DNA of 64,000 bases from Azonexaceae bacterium s22 (GCA_016617495.1 WYCU01000006.1:124001-188000); one strand, 5' to 3'. Shown: positions 56,153-64,000, numbered from the stretch's first letter. Numbers and translations: made by a program. Notes: generated from the letters alone by a model not told the origin.

Positions 56153-56187
56153 TTTGTCGCGGTCGACCCGCAAAAATGGGCAAAATT
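56153..56187 (+). repeat. Dispersed uptake-type repeat beside the htpG terminator
   Basis: TTTGTCGCGGTCGAC, CCGC, AAAAA, TGGGC, AAAA. Very close to the consensus, intergenic, three bases before a terminator stem. Confidence 0.85.
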
Positions 56188-56190
56188 GAA

Positions 56191-56217
56191 AAGCCGCCTA
56201 ACCAGGCGGCTTTTTTA
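56191..56217. terminator. Terminator between htpG and the vanZ-like gene
   Basis: AAGCCGCCT (56191-56199) pairs with AGGCGGCTT (56204-56212) around AACC and is followed by TTTTTT. On the minus strand the AA/TT context also gives a short T run. Confidence 0.87.
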
Positions 56218-57402
56218 CGCCCTGCGGGTGGGGCGGCGGGTGGTACTGGCGAGGAGCCAGCCCATGCCCAGCACCAGAAAGACTGCCGTGATTTCAGCAG
56301 TCCGCCCAGGCAGGTAGCGTTGAGCCCACTCGCAGGCAAAGGCCAACAGCGCAAGTGCGATGGTCATGCCCGGCAGACGGGCACCCACACGGACCGCCGC
56401 CCACAGGATGGCGCCGAAGCACAGGCATTCCAGCGCCACCGAAGTGATGGTGGCTTCAATCGAGGTCGACAGCGACGAAGCGAAGGGAAGCCAGTACATC
56501 GACGAAGGCGATGAATCCCAATTGAGTGGCCAGAGCGCATGGACCAGATAGGTGGCAAAGGCAATGGCCAGCAAAGCGCTGTCACGGCGTAGTGCTGGCC
56601 AGCCGTCAATCACCCGCCAGAGCAGGGCGCCGATGACGATACCGGCCGGCACCGCCACGCCCGGCGATTGGCCGACGATGAAAAATTTCCCGGCCAGCGC
56701 GCCGAGCACGACGATGGCGGCCATCGGGCGAACCTGCCGTTCAAAGGCCAGCGAGCGCATCGACATGGCCAGCGCATCGAGGCCGATCACCGCCATGCCG
56801 AGATGCACCACGATCCGGCGAGGTTCCCAAAGCGGCAATTGCCACAGCGTCTTGACGTTATCGACCACCGAGGAGACATCCAGTGTCGGAATCAGCGGGA
56901 ATAATTCGGCGACCAACCACAGCACAAATATCAGCAGCGCGAAACGATCCAGGTGTTGCGCTGCGGCATGACGGTCGCTCAAACGTGCAAACGCCTTGGC
57001 AGTCATGCCGCCCAGCAGCCAACCGGCGACGAAGCCGATCATGTTGAAGACGATGTCGGACAAGGCAGGCGTTCGCGGCAAATATTTCTGCAGCCATTGC
57101 AGGGCTGCCGCGAATATCAGGCTGATGACGAACCAGCTTAAAAAAGCTGTCCAACGACGACGTTGAGCGTGACACTGCCAGGCCAGCAAGATCCCCAGGG
57201 GCAGGAAGAGCACGATGTTTTCGACCAGATCGGCCAGGCCGATTCGTCCGGAAACAATGAAATCCTGCGGCGTATCGAAATTCCAGGTCAGCGGGTACAG
57301 CGAGCCGTAGGCAATGAGGACAAGCAAGATACCGCGTGCAATTCGGTCATTCGTGTTGGAGAGCCTGGTTGGCGTGCGACGGCTGGCTGGTGGAGGCGTC
57401 AT
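56215..57402 (-). CDS. VanZ-family membrane protein
   Basis: A 395-residue protein with about ten membrane helices. The N-terminal half has the VanZ-like pattern YGSLYPLTWNF, LVENIVLFLPLGILL and ALQWLQKYLPRTPALSDIVFNMIGFVAGWLLG, and the C-terminal half repeats FACEWAQRYLPGRTAEITAVFLVLGMGWLL, so it looks like a tandem of two VanZ units. The function is unknown. GGCTGGCT at 57381-57388 encodes part of the N terminus. Confidence 0.82.
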   Translation of the reverse strand: MTPPPASRRTPTRLSNTNDRIARGILLVLIAYGSLYPLTWNFDTPQDFIVSGRIGLADLVENIVLFLPLGILLAWQCHAQRRRWTAFLSWFVISLIFAAALQWLQKYLPRTPALSDIVFNMIGFVAGWLLGGMTAKAFARLSDRHAAAQHLDRFALLIFVLWLVAELFPLIPTLDVSSVVDNVKTLWQLPLWEPRRIVVHLGMAVIGLDALAMSMRSLAFERQVRPMAAIVVLGALAGKFFIVGQSPGVAVPAGIVIGALLWRVIDGWPALRRDSALLAIAFATYLVHALWPLNWDSSPSSMYWLPFASSLSTSIEATITSVALECLCFGAILWAAVRVGARLPGMTIALALLAFACEWAQRYLPGRTAEITAVFLVLGMGWLLASTTRRPTRRA

Positions 57403-57545
57403 GGCAGATCCGCGGCGGAGGGTGAGAAGAAGGGGATGGCAAGCAGACGGATTATGCTGCTGCGATGATAAAAATTACCGGTTTCCATAAGGCGAGCTGA
57501 ACTAAAATTTCGCCCTTAAACAAACCATAAGGTTTTGGCCTCTTC

Positions 57546-59336
57546 ATGAAATTCGGTCTCCGTTTGCATTTCTTGCTGCTCCTGGCCGGTGTGGCCGCAC
57601 TGAGCAGCATCGCGGGATACCGGTTTTATGCCTGGTATGCCGGCGAAATGACCACGGTGCTGGGCCAACGTTTTGCAGAGCGCAACGTGCTCTACGAAAA
57701 AAGCCGCGTTTTGGCCATGCTCAGCCGTGAAGTGACGCTGGTCCAGAAAATGGCCACGGCGCATGCGTTGCAGCAATGGCTGGGCGACGAGGACAATCCC
57801 AAGCTCAAGACGCGCGCCATCGATGAACTGGAGGAGTACCGCGAATTCCTCCGCGATCGCAGTTTCTGCTTCGTTTTCGCGAATTCCGGAAATTACTATT
57901 ACAACGATGCCGAAGGCGGTGCCGATGTGCACCAGCCGCGCTATGTCCTGAATCCCAATATCGCCAAGGATGCCTGGTTCTACCTGACCTTGAAGAGCGG
58001 CAGGACGACGCATCTCAACATCGATACCGACCGCCATACCGGGCTGACCAAGGTCTGGATCAACAACATCGCCTATGACGCCAAAGGCCGGCCAGCCGGC
58101 GTGGCGTGCAGCGGGCTCGACCTGACCGATTTCATCCGTGGCGTGGTCAATACTGACCTGCCCGGCACCACGACCGTCCTCTTTGATCGCAACGGGGCTA
58201 TCCAGGGACACCCCGACGCCTCGATGATCGATTTCGCATCTTCGCGCAAGCAGGCCGGCAAGGAAGCCCAGAAATCCTTCTTTGCGCTGATCGATGAACC
58301 GGAGGGAGTACTGGCGCTCAAACAGGCCATGGGTCGCCTTTTCGAGGGGCAGCGCGAGGTCGAGGCGCTCGATCTCAAGGTCCAGGGCCGGCGGCAACTG
58401 ATCGGCATTACCTGGCTGCCGGAAATCCAGTGGTATGTCCTGACCATGACTTCACCGGAGGAAGCAGTCAGCAGCAGCGGGCTGGGCTGGGCGATATTCG
58501 TGCTGATCGTCGCCCTCAACCTCGTTCTCCTTGCTGCGCTGCTTGTCCTGCAAAAGACCGTGGTCCGGCGCGTGGTGAAGCTCGATGCCCTGGCCCACGC
58601 CTTCGGCGAAAGCGGTCATCGCATGGATATTCCCGACGATCGCTCCGGAGACGAGATCGGTCGCCTGACCGAAACTTTCCGCACCATGTCCGACCGCATT
58701 GCGCGCCATACGCTGGAACTGGAACAACAGGTCGCCGAGCGCACGGAAAAGCTCGAAGTCATGGCACGAACCGATTTCCTCACCGGTGTGTTGAACCGTC
58801 GGGGCATGATGGTGCGGCTCGAAAGCGAACACAACCGTCTGGCGCGTGCCGGCAAGGCCATGGGGCTGCTGTTGGTCGATCTCGATCACTTCAAGCCGAT
58901 CAACGATACCTATGGCCACATGGCCGGCGACCGCGCTTTGGCCGCAGTGGCCGGCAGCTTGAGCAAGGCGGTTCGCGACTACGATCTCGTGGCGCGTTGG
59001 GGGGGTGAAGAGTTCCTCATTGCGCTCTTCGATCTCGATGCCCCCGATGAGCTTCAGCGCGTCGCCGATAAATTGCTCGCTGTGCTGCGCGATGAGCCCG
59101 TGGATTGCGGTCCCGCGACCCTGCACCTGACCGCAAGTATCGGCGGCGTCTTTGCCGACTCAAGAGCGAGCCTCGATACCATCATCCAGCAGGCCGATAC
59201 GGCGCTCTATCGCGCCAAGAATGCCGGGCGCAACCAGGCGGCATTCGTGACGCTGACTGCCGAAAACAATGCGCAGAGGGCTGTGTCCGGACAGCCCGAC
59301 GACCCGACCGGAAATCCTGAGGGCTCGCCAGTCTGA
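57546..59336 (+). CDS. Membrane diguanylate cyclase with periplasmic Cache-type sensor
   Basis: A 596-residue protein: membrane helix (about 5-27), periplasmic dCache-like sensor (about 30-305), second membrane helix (about 310-335), HAMP-like linker, and a C-terminal GGDEF domain with the active variant GGEEF at 486-490 and an RDYD inhibitory site upstream. It should make c-di-GMP in response to a small external ligand. A DUF3820 gene follows after two bases. Confidence 0.9.
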   Translation: MKFGLRLHFLLLLAGVAALSSIAGYRFYAWYAGEMTTVLGQRFAERNVLYEKSRVLAMLSREVTLVQKMATAHALQQWLGDEDNPKLKTRAIDELEEYREFLRDRSFCFVFANSGNYYYNDAEGGADVHQPRYVLNPNIAKDAWFYLTLKSGRTTHLNIDTDRHTGLTKVWINNIAYDAKGRPAGVACSGLDLTDFIRGVVNTDLPGTTTVLFDRNGAIQGHPDASMIDFASSRKQAGKEAQKSFFALIDEPEGVLALKQAMGRLFEGQREVEALDLKVQGRRQLIGITWLPEIQWYVLTMTSPEEAVSSSGLGWAIFVLIVALNLVLLAALLVLQKTVVRRVVKLDALAHAFGESGHRMDIPDDRSGDEIGRLTETFRTMSDRIARHTLELEQQVAERTEKLEVMARTDFLTGVLNRRGMMVRLESEHNRLARAGKAMGLLLVDLDHFKPINDTYGHMAGDRALAAVAGSLSKAVRDYDLVARWGGEEFLIALFDLDAPDELQRVADKLLAVLRDEPVDCGPATLHLTASIGGVFADSRASLDTIIQQADTALYRAKNAGRNQAAFVTLTAENNAQRAVSGQPDDPTGNPEGSPV

Positions 59337-59338
59337 AC

Positions 59339-59548
59339 ATGGACTTAAGCGCGCTGGAACGCCTGGTCATCGTCACCATGCCCTATGGCAAATTCCGCGG
59401 TCGGTGTCTCGCCGATCTACCGGGCCACTATCTCAACTGGCTGGCGCGCGAAGGCTTTCCAGAGGGCGAGCTGGGCCGGCTGCTTGCCTTGATGCATGAA
59501 ATCGACCACAACGGACTGCGCGACATGCTGGCACCGCTGCGGCATTGA
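59339..59548 (+). CDS. DUF3820 family protein
   Basis: A 69-residue protein with the DUF3820 pattern MPYGKFRGRCLADLPGHYL and the short C-terminal helix LGRLLALMHEIDHNGL. Members are linked to nucleic-acid or virulence regulation in some gammaproteobacteria but have no settled function. It follows the diguanylate cyclase by two bases. Confidence 0.83.
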   Translation: MDLSALERLVIVTMPYGKFRGRCLADLPGHYLNWLAREGFPEGELGRLLALMHEIDHNGLRDMLAPLRH

Positions 59549-59559
59549 CCGCCGCAAAG

Positions 59560-59592
59560 TGTCGCGGTCGACCCCGAAAAGCAAGCAAAAAT
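59560..59592 (+). repeat. Dispersed uptake-type repeat after DUF3820
   Basis: TGTCGCGGTCGAC, CCCG, AAAA, GCAAGC, AAAAA. Intergenic. Its second A-tract becomes the T-tract of the minus-strand terminator next to it. Confidence 0.85.
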
Positions 59593-59614
59593 GGGCGCCC
59601 CCTAAGGGCGCCCA
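59586..59614 (-). terminator. Terminator of the Cys-rich protein gene, using the repeat's A-tract
   Basis: TGGGCGCCC (59592-59600) and GGGCGCCCA (59606-59614) form a nine-bp stem. On the minus strand the stem is followed by TTTTTG, which is the repeat's AAAAA tract read in reverse. Confidence 0.78.
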
Positions 59615-59634
59615 CAAGGCGGATTTGACGCTGC

Positions 59635-60213
59635 TTAATTGACGCCCAATTGCTCACGAACGCAGGTGCGGTGTTCGGGGCCCAGCTTGTCCTTGCAGGC
59701 CTCGCGTGCCTTCTGATGCAGCGCGCAACGCTGGGGGTCAGCCGCCTTGCTGCATTCGGCCGCCGGCATCTTTTGCTGAACGCATTGGCGGAAGGCCGGC
59801 CCGGTCTGTCCTTGGCATTCGCGATAGACCTGTTTGCGTGCCTCGCATTGCTGGGGATTGGCGGCCTTGGCGCAATCGAAATTCTGCATCTGTTCGTGGT
59901 AACACTGATGGCGTGCCGGGCCCGTGGTGTTCTTGCATGCCTCACGTGCCTGGGCGCGAGCCTGCTGATGCGCCTTGCAGGCTTCCGGATTGGCGGCCTT
60001 GCTGCAGTCCTGCGGCGCCCGCGGCCCCATGCCGCCCATGCCACCCATGCCACCCATGCCACCCATGCCACCCATGCCACCCATGCCACCCATGCCACCC
60101 ATGCCACCCATGCCACCCATGCCACCCATGCCGGGGCCGGGTTGGGCCATCGCGGGCAATGCCGTCAGGGCAGCGAGCAGTGCGCCAAGAATCATCGTTT
60201 TGCGGGATTTCAT
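59635..60213 (-). CDS. Exported Cys-rich protein with N-terminal GGM repeats
   Basis: A 192-residue protein of unknown function. The signal peptide ends near PAMAQPGPG. Residues 29-62 are a Met-Gly-Gly tandem with 12 Met. The mature part has three repeats beginning at Cys70, Cys114 and Cys154. Each has four cysteines spaced C-x8-C-x9 or x13-C-x10-C, with (D/E)CxKAA(N/D)P at the start and GP near the third-to-fourth Cys. Met and Cys enrichment suggests copper or other soft-metal binding, or disulfide-locked structure; this is inference. GGAGAGACAC precedes the ATG. Confidence 0.75.
   Translation of the reverse strand: MKSRKTMILGALLAALTALPAMAQPGPGMGGMGGMGGMGGMGGMGGMGGMGGMGGMGGMGGMGPRAPQDCSKAANPEACKAHQQARAQAREACKNTTGPARHQCYHEQMQNFDCAKAANPQQCEARKQVYRECQGQTGPAFRQCVQQKMPAAECSKAADPQRCALHQKAREACKDKLGPEHRTCVREQLGVN
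60028..60129 (-). repeat. 9-bp tandem repeat encoding GGM units
   Basis: CATGCCACC units repeat every nine bases from 60028 to 60129, with one variant (CATGCCGCC) first. They encode Met at 12 positions. A unit of nine bases keeps the frame when copy number changes. Confidence 0.9.
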
Positions 60214-60348
60214 GTGTCTCTCCTTGTTGTTGGTTCGATTCCATTGTAGGCCGGCCTCAACGGCAATTCACCCGCATTTGTAACGCGGTGCAAGGGGCTT
60301 GATCCGGCGCAACAAATGCTTACATCGGGACATGCTATATTGCGCCGC

Positions 60349-62133
60349 ATGAACGAAATCGGCACTCATGAGCACCGTCTGTCCCTGTCCGAGGTACTCG
60401 GATGGATGGTTGCAGACGGTCTGGTGGCAGAGGATGTTGCCGAGGCCCTGAAAAACGAACGACGCCTGCATGGCGGCAAGGTTCATCCGCTGATCGTCAT
60501 CGCCGATCAGAAGTGGCGGCGCCCGGATGGGCTCGCTGGCCTGCTGAATCTTGAAATCCTGACCGAATGGTTGGCCCACAAGACGGGGATCGACTATTTT
60601 CATATCGACCCGCTCAAGATCGACTTCACCGGCGTGGCCGAAGTGATGTCCAGCGCGTATGCCGGGCGTTTCGGCATTCTCCCGGTTCAGGTCACCACGC
60701 GCGAGGTGGTGATTGCCACCGCCGAACCCTTCATGCGCGAATGGGTGCCGGAACTGCAACACATCCTGCGCAAGGAAATTCGCCGGGTGTTGGCGAATCC
60801 GGAAGACATTTCGCGTTATCTGGTCGAATTCTTCAACCTGGCCAAATCCGTGAAGAAAGCCGCGGCGCGTGGCGATGTCACGGCCGGGCTGTCCAGCTTC
60901 GAACAACTGGTCGAGTTGGGCAAGGTCAATCGCCAGTTCGATGCCAACGATCAGCACATCATCCATATCGTCGACTGGTTGTGGCAATACGCTTTTGACC
61001 AGCGCGCGTCGGACATCCACATCGAGCCGCGGCGGGACATCGGCATTGTCCGTTTCCGCATCGATGGCGTGCTGCATCAGGTGTACCAGATTCCCATGGC
61101 CGTCATGAACGCGATGACCAGCCGGATCAAGCTGCTCGGCCGCATGGATGTGATCGAAAAGCGTCGTCCGCAGGATGGGCGCGTCAAGACGCGTACGCCG
61201 GGCGGGCAGGAGGTGGAGCTGCGTTTATCGACGCTACCGACCGCTTTCGGTGAAAAGCTGGTCATGCGCATCTTCGATCCCGAAGTGCTGGTGCGCGATT
61301 TCCGTTCCCTCGGTTTCTCGGCGGACGATGAACAGCGCTGGCAGCACATGACCCAGGCGCCCAACGGCATCGTGTTGGTAACCGGGCCGACTGGCTCAGG
61401 CAAGACGACCACGTTGTACACCACGCTCAAGCAACTGGCAACGCCGGAAGTCAATGTGTCGACCATCGAAGACCCCATCGAAATGGTGGAGGCGGCGTTC
61501 AATCAGATGCAGGTCAATCGCGCCATCGATCTCGGCTTTGCCGACGGGGTGCGTGCGTTGATGCGGCAGGACCCGGACATCATCATGATCGGCGAAATCC
61601 GCGATCTGGAAACCGCGGAAATGGCCATTCAGGCCGCACTGACCGGGCATCTGGTGCTGTCTACGCTGCACACCAACGATGCCCCTTCGGCGATCACCCG
61701 TCTGTTCGACCTCGGGGTGCCGCCTTATCTGATCAACTCGACGCTGCTCGGGGTCATGGCGCAGCGTCTGGTGCGTACGCTCTGCCCGCATTGCAAGAAG
61801 GCCGTGCCGATCACCGAGGACCAGAAGGCCACCTGGCGCTCGCTGGTGTCGCCGTGGAAATCGAACGAGCCGGTTCAGCTTTACCAGCCGGTTGGCTGTC
61901 TCGAATGCCGCATGACCGGCTTTAGCGGGCGGGTCGGCATTTATGAAATCCTGCTCAACTCGCCGGAAATGCGCAAGGTCATCCGGGCGGGTATCGAAGT
62001 GCGGCAGATGCGCGATCTCGCCAACCGTGAGGGCATGCGGCCGCTACGTATTTCAGGGGCTTTGAAGGTGGCGCAGGGTCTGACTTCGCTCGACGAAGTC
62101 GTCAAGGTCGCGCCGCCGGGCGATGAGCCTTAG
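60349..62133 (+). CDS. GspE/PilB-type secretion or pilus assembly ATPase
   Basis: A 594-residue hexameric ATPase of the type II secretion/type IV pilus family. It has an N-terminal T2SSE-N domain, then GPTGSGKTTTLYTTL (Walker A), the Asp box STIEDPIE, Walker B DPDIIMIGEIRD, the His box LSTLHTNDAPSAI and the CX2C zinc site LCPHCKKA with CLECRMTGFSGRVG. The ATG at 60349 is preferred; ATG 60316 is in frame. No pilus or secretion genes adjoin it, so the partner system is elsewhere and the choice between GspE and PilB is open. Confidence 0.88.
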   Translation: MNEIGTHEHRLSLSEVLGWMVADGLVAEDVAEALKNERRLHGGKVHPLIVIADQKWRRPDGLAGLLNLEILTEWLAHKTGIDYFHIDPLKIDFTGVAEVMSSAYAGRFGILPVQVTTREVVIATAEPFMREWVPELQHILRKEIRRVLANPEDISRYLVEFFNLAKSVKKAAARGDVTAGLSSFEQLVELGKVNRQFDANDQHIIHIVDWLWQYAFDQRASDIHIEPRRDIGIVRFRIDGVLHQVYQIPMAVMNAMTSRIKLLGRMDVIEKRRPQDGRVKTRTPGGQEVELRLSTLPTAFGEKLVMRIFDPEVLVRDFRSLGFSADDEQRWQHMTQAPNGIVLVTGPTGSGKTTTLYTTLKQLATPEVNVSTIEDPIEMVEAAFNQMQVNRAIDLGFADGVRALMRQDPDIIMIGEIRDLETAEMAIQAALTGHLVLSTLHTNDAPSAITRLFDLGVPPYLINSTLLGVMAQRLVRTLCPHCKKAVPITEDQKATWRSLVSPWKSNEPVQLYQPVGCLECRMTGFSGRVGIYEILLNSPEMRKVIRAGIEVRQMRDLANREGMRPLRISGALKVAQGLTSLDEVVKVAPPGDEP

Positions 62134-62205
62134 TTATGACTATGGTGCTAGCCTAATTCGGCTGGTGGACGGATAATTCACAGAGGATTCTTTGGTGGGG
62201 GAGAC

Positions 62206-62979
62206 ATGGCAGTAGAACTTTTCAATGACGGCAAACACATCGTTCACGCGTTTTACGATCTGGTGGACGAAAAAGCCAATGGGGCGGTCCAGTGCAATCA
62301 GTTCCTGATTGTCGACAATGGGCACGGCGCGCTGATCGATCCGGGCGGCAACATGACCTACACGGGTCTGCTGATGGACATGCAGAAGTATTTCTCGTCC
62401 AAGGATCTCGATTACATCCTCGCTTCCCACCCCGATCCGGACATCGTCGCCTCGGTTAACAAGTGGTTTGTCGCGTCCCACTGCAAGGTCATGATCTCCA
62501 GTCTGTGGACGCGTTTCGTGCCGCACTTCACGACCGGCAAGGATGTTTCCGAGCGCATCATCGGCATCCCCGACAGCGGTGTGCAGATCCAGCTTGGCCA
62601 GTGCAAGGTGGCTGCGCTGCCGGCGCACTTCATGCACGCCGAAGGCAACTTCCAGTTCTACGATCCGGTTTCGAAGATCCTCTTCTCCGGTGACTTGGGC
62701 ACCTCGCTGGTCAGTTCCGAAAAGGCCGCCGAGCCGATTACCGACTTCGACAGCCATATTCAGTACATGGAAGGCTTCCACCGCCGTTACATCGTTTCCG
62801 GCAAGGTCTGCAAATACTGGGCAAACATGGTGCGCCAGCTCGACATCGAGATGATCGTGCCGCAGCATGGCAGCCGTTTTGTCGGCAAGACCGCGGTCAA
62901 CAAGTTCATCGACTGGATCGAACGCCTCGAATGCGGCGTCGACCTGATGAATCAGGGCAATTACACGATTCCGCGTTAA
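62206..62979 (+). CDS. ODP/FprA-like diiron metallo-beta-lactamase-fold protein
   Basis: A 257-residue protein that resembles the diiron half of flavodiiron proteins without the flavodoxin domain, like the oxygen-binding ODP proteins. Metal-ligand motifs are SHPDPD (His75, Asp77, Asp79), AHFMHAEG, FSGDLG and VPQHGSRF. These place it with oxygen or NO sensing or reduction. It is a single gene with a strong GGGGGAGAC ribosome binding site. Its stop is followed by a good terminator. Confidence 0.85.
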   Translation: MAVELFNDGKHIVHAFYDLVDEKANGAVQCNQFLIVDNGHGALIDPGGNMTYTGLLMDMQKYFSSKDLDYILASHPDPDIVASVNKWFVASHCKVMISSLWTRFVPHFTTGKDVSERIIGIPDSGVQIQLGQCKVAALPAHFMHAEGNFQFYDPVSKILFSGDLGTSLVSSEKAAEPITDFDSHIQYMEGFHRRYIVSGKVCKYWANMVRQLDIEMIVPQHGSRFVGKTAVNKFIDWIERLECGVDLMNQGNYTIPR

Positions 62980-62995
62980 TCGCGACGCGACACGT

Positions 62996-63031
62996 AAAAA
63001 ACAAGGCCGGCATTGCCGGCCTTGTTTTTTG
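62996..63031. terminator. Bidirectional terminator after the ODP-like gene
   Basis: ACAAGGCCGGC (63001-63011) pairs perfectly with GCCGGCCTTGT (63015-63025) around ATT, flanked by AAAAA and TTTTTT. Confidence 0.9.
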
Positions 63032-63038
63032 GCATGGG

Positions 63039-63072
63039 TTTTTGCCTGTTTTTGAACGTCGACCGCGACAAT
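63039..63072 (-). repeat. Dispersed uptake-type repeat between ODP and DUF1841 genes
   Basis: Minus-strand perfect core ATTGTCGCGGTCGAC, GTTC, AAAAA, CAGGC, AAAAA. Intergenic, beside a terminator, and nearly identical in its A-tract half to the nrdB copy. Confidence 0.88.
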
Positions 63073-63091
63073 CGTGCTTGATCGGAGTTGT

Positions 63092-63520
63092 TCAGCGCGC
63101 CGCCGCGCGCTGCACCGCTTCCAGATAGGCCGCCGCATCCATGGCGCCGCCCTGGCGCTGGGCGCGCCAGATCGTTTCGCCCAGACATTCGAGAATCACA
63201 TGCTCGGCATCGTGCGGACCGAGCCGCGCGCGCAAGGTCTCGAAAGCGGCGCGGATGCCCGGCGGCTGGTCGATGCTGATCTGCTCGTGGATGGCGAGAT
63301 GCAGCGAAAGATGCAGGAAGGGATTCATCTGTCCGGCTTCCGGCGTCCATTCCGCGCTCAGGGCACCATCGGCGTCGTTGAGCAAGGTGTGATATTCCGG
63401 GTGGCGCGCGGCGATGTCGGCAGCGGCCACTTCGGCACCGACCAGCGGCAGCCGTTCCTGATGTTTTTTCCAGGCGGTGCAGAAAAATTGCCGGACTTGA
63501 TCGCGGGAGGGGTTAAACAT
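63092..63520 (-). CDS. DUF1841 family protein
   Basis: A 142-residue soluble protein with the DUF1841 features MFNPSRDQVRQFFCTAW, HPEYH, MNPFLHLSLHLAIHEQISID and HVILECLGETIWRAQR. The HLSLHLAIHEQ stretch with three His and a Glu hints at metal binding. It overlaps the FIST gene by eight bases. The function is unknown; it is a common proteobacterial gene of this length. Confidence 0.88.
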   Translation of the reverse strand: MFNPSRDQVRQFFCTAWKKHQERLPLVGAEVAAADIAARHPEYHTLLNDADGALSAEWTPEAGQMNPFLHLSLHLAIHEQISIDQPPGIRAAFETLRARLGPHDAEHVILECLGETIWRAQRQGGAMDAAAYLEAVQRAAAR

Positions 63521-64000
63521 GGGCGGACTCGTAAAGAAGGGTCAGGACAGTATTCTGGAATAGCCGATTGCCGTTGGCCGTCGGCGCGATTTGCCCGCTG
63601 CCGTAGGCGCCGATGAGCGGCACCCCCGGAAAGCGTTCGCGGAACAGCGCAAGGTCGCGGTCTTCGCCACCGTAGAACAGCGGGCCGCGCCCCAGGCAGG
63701 AAAACATCAGCGCGAAATCCGGCGTTTTTTTGCCGTCGACCGCGACACTCAGCGCTGACTGCATATCGGCGGCGGCCGCGTCCGGCTGACGAATGGCCCA
63801 CTGCACCGTTTCGCCGGGCAGCAGCGGTTCGCCCAGCGTCAGGGCGCCGTCGGCGGTCACCGCCAACATCGACAGGGCGGGTTGCCCGTGCTCACGAAGC
63901 AGCGCCAGCCGGTGCAAGGGCGGTGCATCGCGCCACGCAGCCGGCAGACAGAGGCGCAGGCTGTCGATGGCCCGCATGCCGCCCAGTCGGCGCAATTCGT
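63513..64000 (-). CDS. FIST-domain protein (C-terminal part, runs off the window)
   Basis: A partial protein of at least 162 residues. It contains the FIST C-terminal domain with FSCLGRGPLFYGGEDRD and the family end GVPLIGAYGSGQIAP...LFQNTVLTLLYE. FIST domains sense small ligands, possibly amino acids, in signalling proteins. The reading frame stays open to the window edge, so the start lies outside. A repeat copy encodes SVAVDGKKTPDF just before FSCLG. Confidence 0.85.
   Translation of the reverse strand, partial: ELRRLGGMRAIDSLRLCLPAAWRDAPPLHRLALLREHGQPALSMLAVTADGALTLGEPLLPGETVQWAIRQPDAAAADMQSALSVAVDGKKTPDFALMFSCLGRGPLFYGGEDRDLALFRERFPGVPLIGAYGSGQIAPTANGNRLFQNTVLTLLYESAHV
63725..63749 (-). 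repeat. Dispersed uptake-type repeat, copy in the FIST gene
   Basis: Minus-strand core AGTGTCGCGGTCGAC followed by GGC and a seven-base A-tract; the second tract is absent. It is read as SVAVDGKK. Confidence 0.7.

Noticed and set aside
57381-57388. GGCTGGCT near the vanZ-like start as a further leader motif
   Set aside because: It lies inside the coding sequence and the gene has no iron link, which also shows the octamer can occur by chance.
60028-60129. Short tandem repeats that could suggest a CRISPR array
   Set aside because: The units are 9 bp with no spacers and encode an in-frame MGG tract.

Overview
The window looks like a chromosomal segment of a facultative, GC-rich betaproteobacterium of the Rhodocyclaceae type (Dechloromonas/Azospira/Propionivibrio-like). 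This rests on gene content: bidirectional [NiFe] hydrogenase, polyhydroxyalkanoate enzymes, an FNR/ANR regulator beside oxygen-independent HemN, NO-type hemerythrin/NnrS genes, NrdAB with cobalamin control, and many PAS/GGDEF/EAL proteins. I saw no rRNA, tRNA, CRISPR array, prophage or insertion sequence.

Layout. 1-2 kb: end of a hydrogenase operon (HoxH and its maturation protease). 2-10.3 kb: acetoacetyl-CoA reductase, an RbbA-type ABC exporter (HlyD adaptor, fused ABC protein, permease), a universal stress protein and PHA synthase. 10.3-21.7 kb: an anaerobic/NO block with two good FNR-type boxes (hemerythrin, DUF2249, NnrS-like, SirB2; then fnr divergent from hemN), followed by copper handling (SafE-like protein, CopA-type ATPase, CopZ), a PAS-GGDEF-EAL protein and selenophosphate synthetase. 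21.7-23.3 kb: MscS channel. 23.3-36.5 kb: a large minus-strand iron region. It holds a PepSY protein, siderophore receptor, Bfd, two complementary bacterioferritin subunits, FeoA/FeoB, an extracytosolic flavin module (DUF4405, ApbE, FMN-binding protein, two outer-membrane-type proteins), ExbD/ExbB/TonB and HemP, with Fur-like sites. 36.6-41.4 kb: GNAT protein and nrdB-nrdA behind a cobalamin riboswitch with a hairpin that can hide the nrdA ribosome binding site. 41.4-43.6 kb: a putative iron-regulated operon of unknown function (24-residue membrane peptide, 71-residue protein, coiled coil, DUF2325). 43.7-64 kb: mixed housekeeping genes (thioesterase, MFS/LysR pair, DEAD helicase, DUF455, aldo/keto reductase, Pit phosphate transport, GreB, HtpG, VanZ, diguanylate cyclase, a Cys-rich GGM-repeat protein, a GspE/PilB-type ATPase, a diiron ODP-like protein, DUF1841, FIST).

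The most striking signal is a dispersed sequence present about 16 times by eye. It has a 15-bp core, ATTGTCGCGGTCGAC, followed by two short A-tracts about one helical turn apart. It occurs in both orientations. Eleven copies lie inside conserved genes, in only two of the three possible reading frames, and five lie between genes, four of them at or near terminator hairpins. Two copies are closed into perfect or near-perfect 54-bp inverted repeats. The architecture (GC-rich core plus phased A-tracts, tolerated in genes, paired or beside terminators) resembles the uptake signal sequences of Pasteurellaceae. I propose it as an undescribed uptake-type or other genome-wide recognition sequence. A second unexplained signal is GGCTGGCT (AGCCAGCC in the mRNA), which recurs upstream of five iron-region minus-strand genes and may be an sRNA or regulator target.
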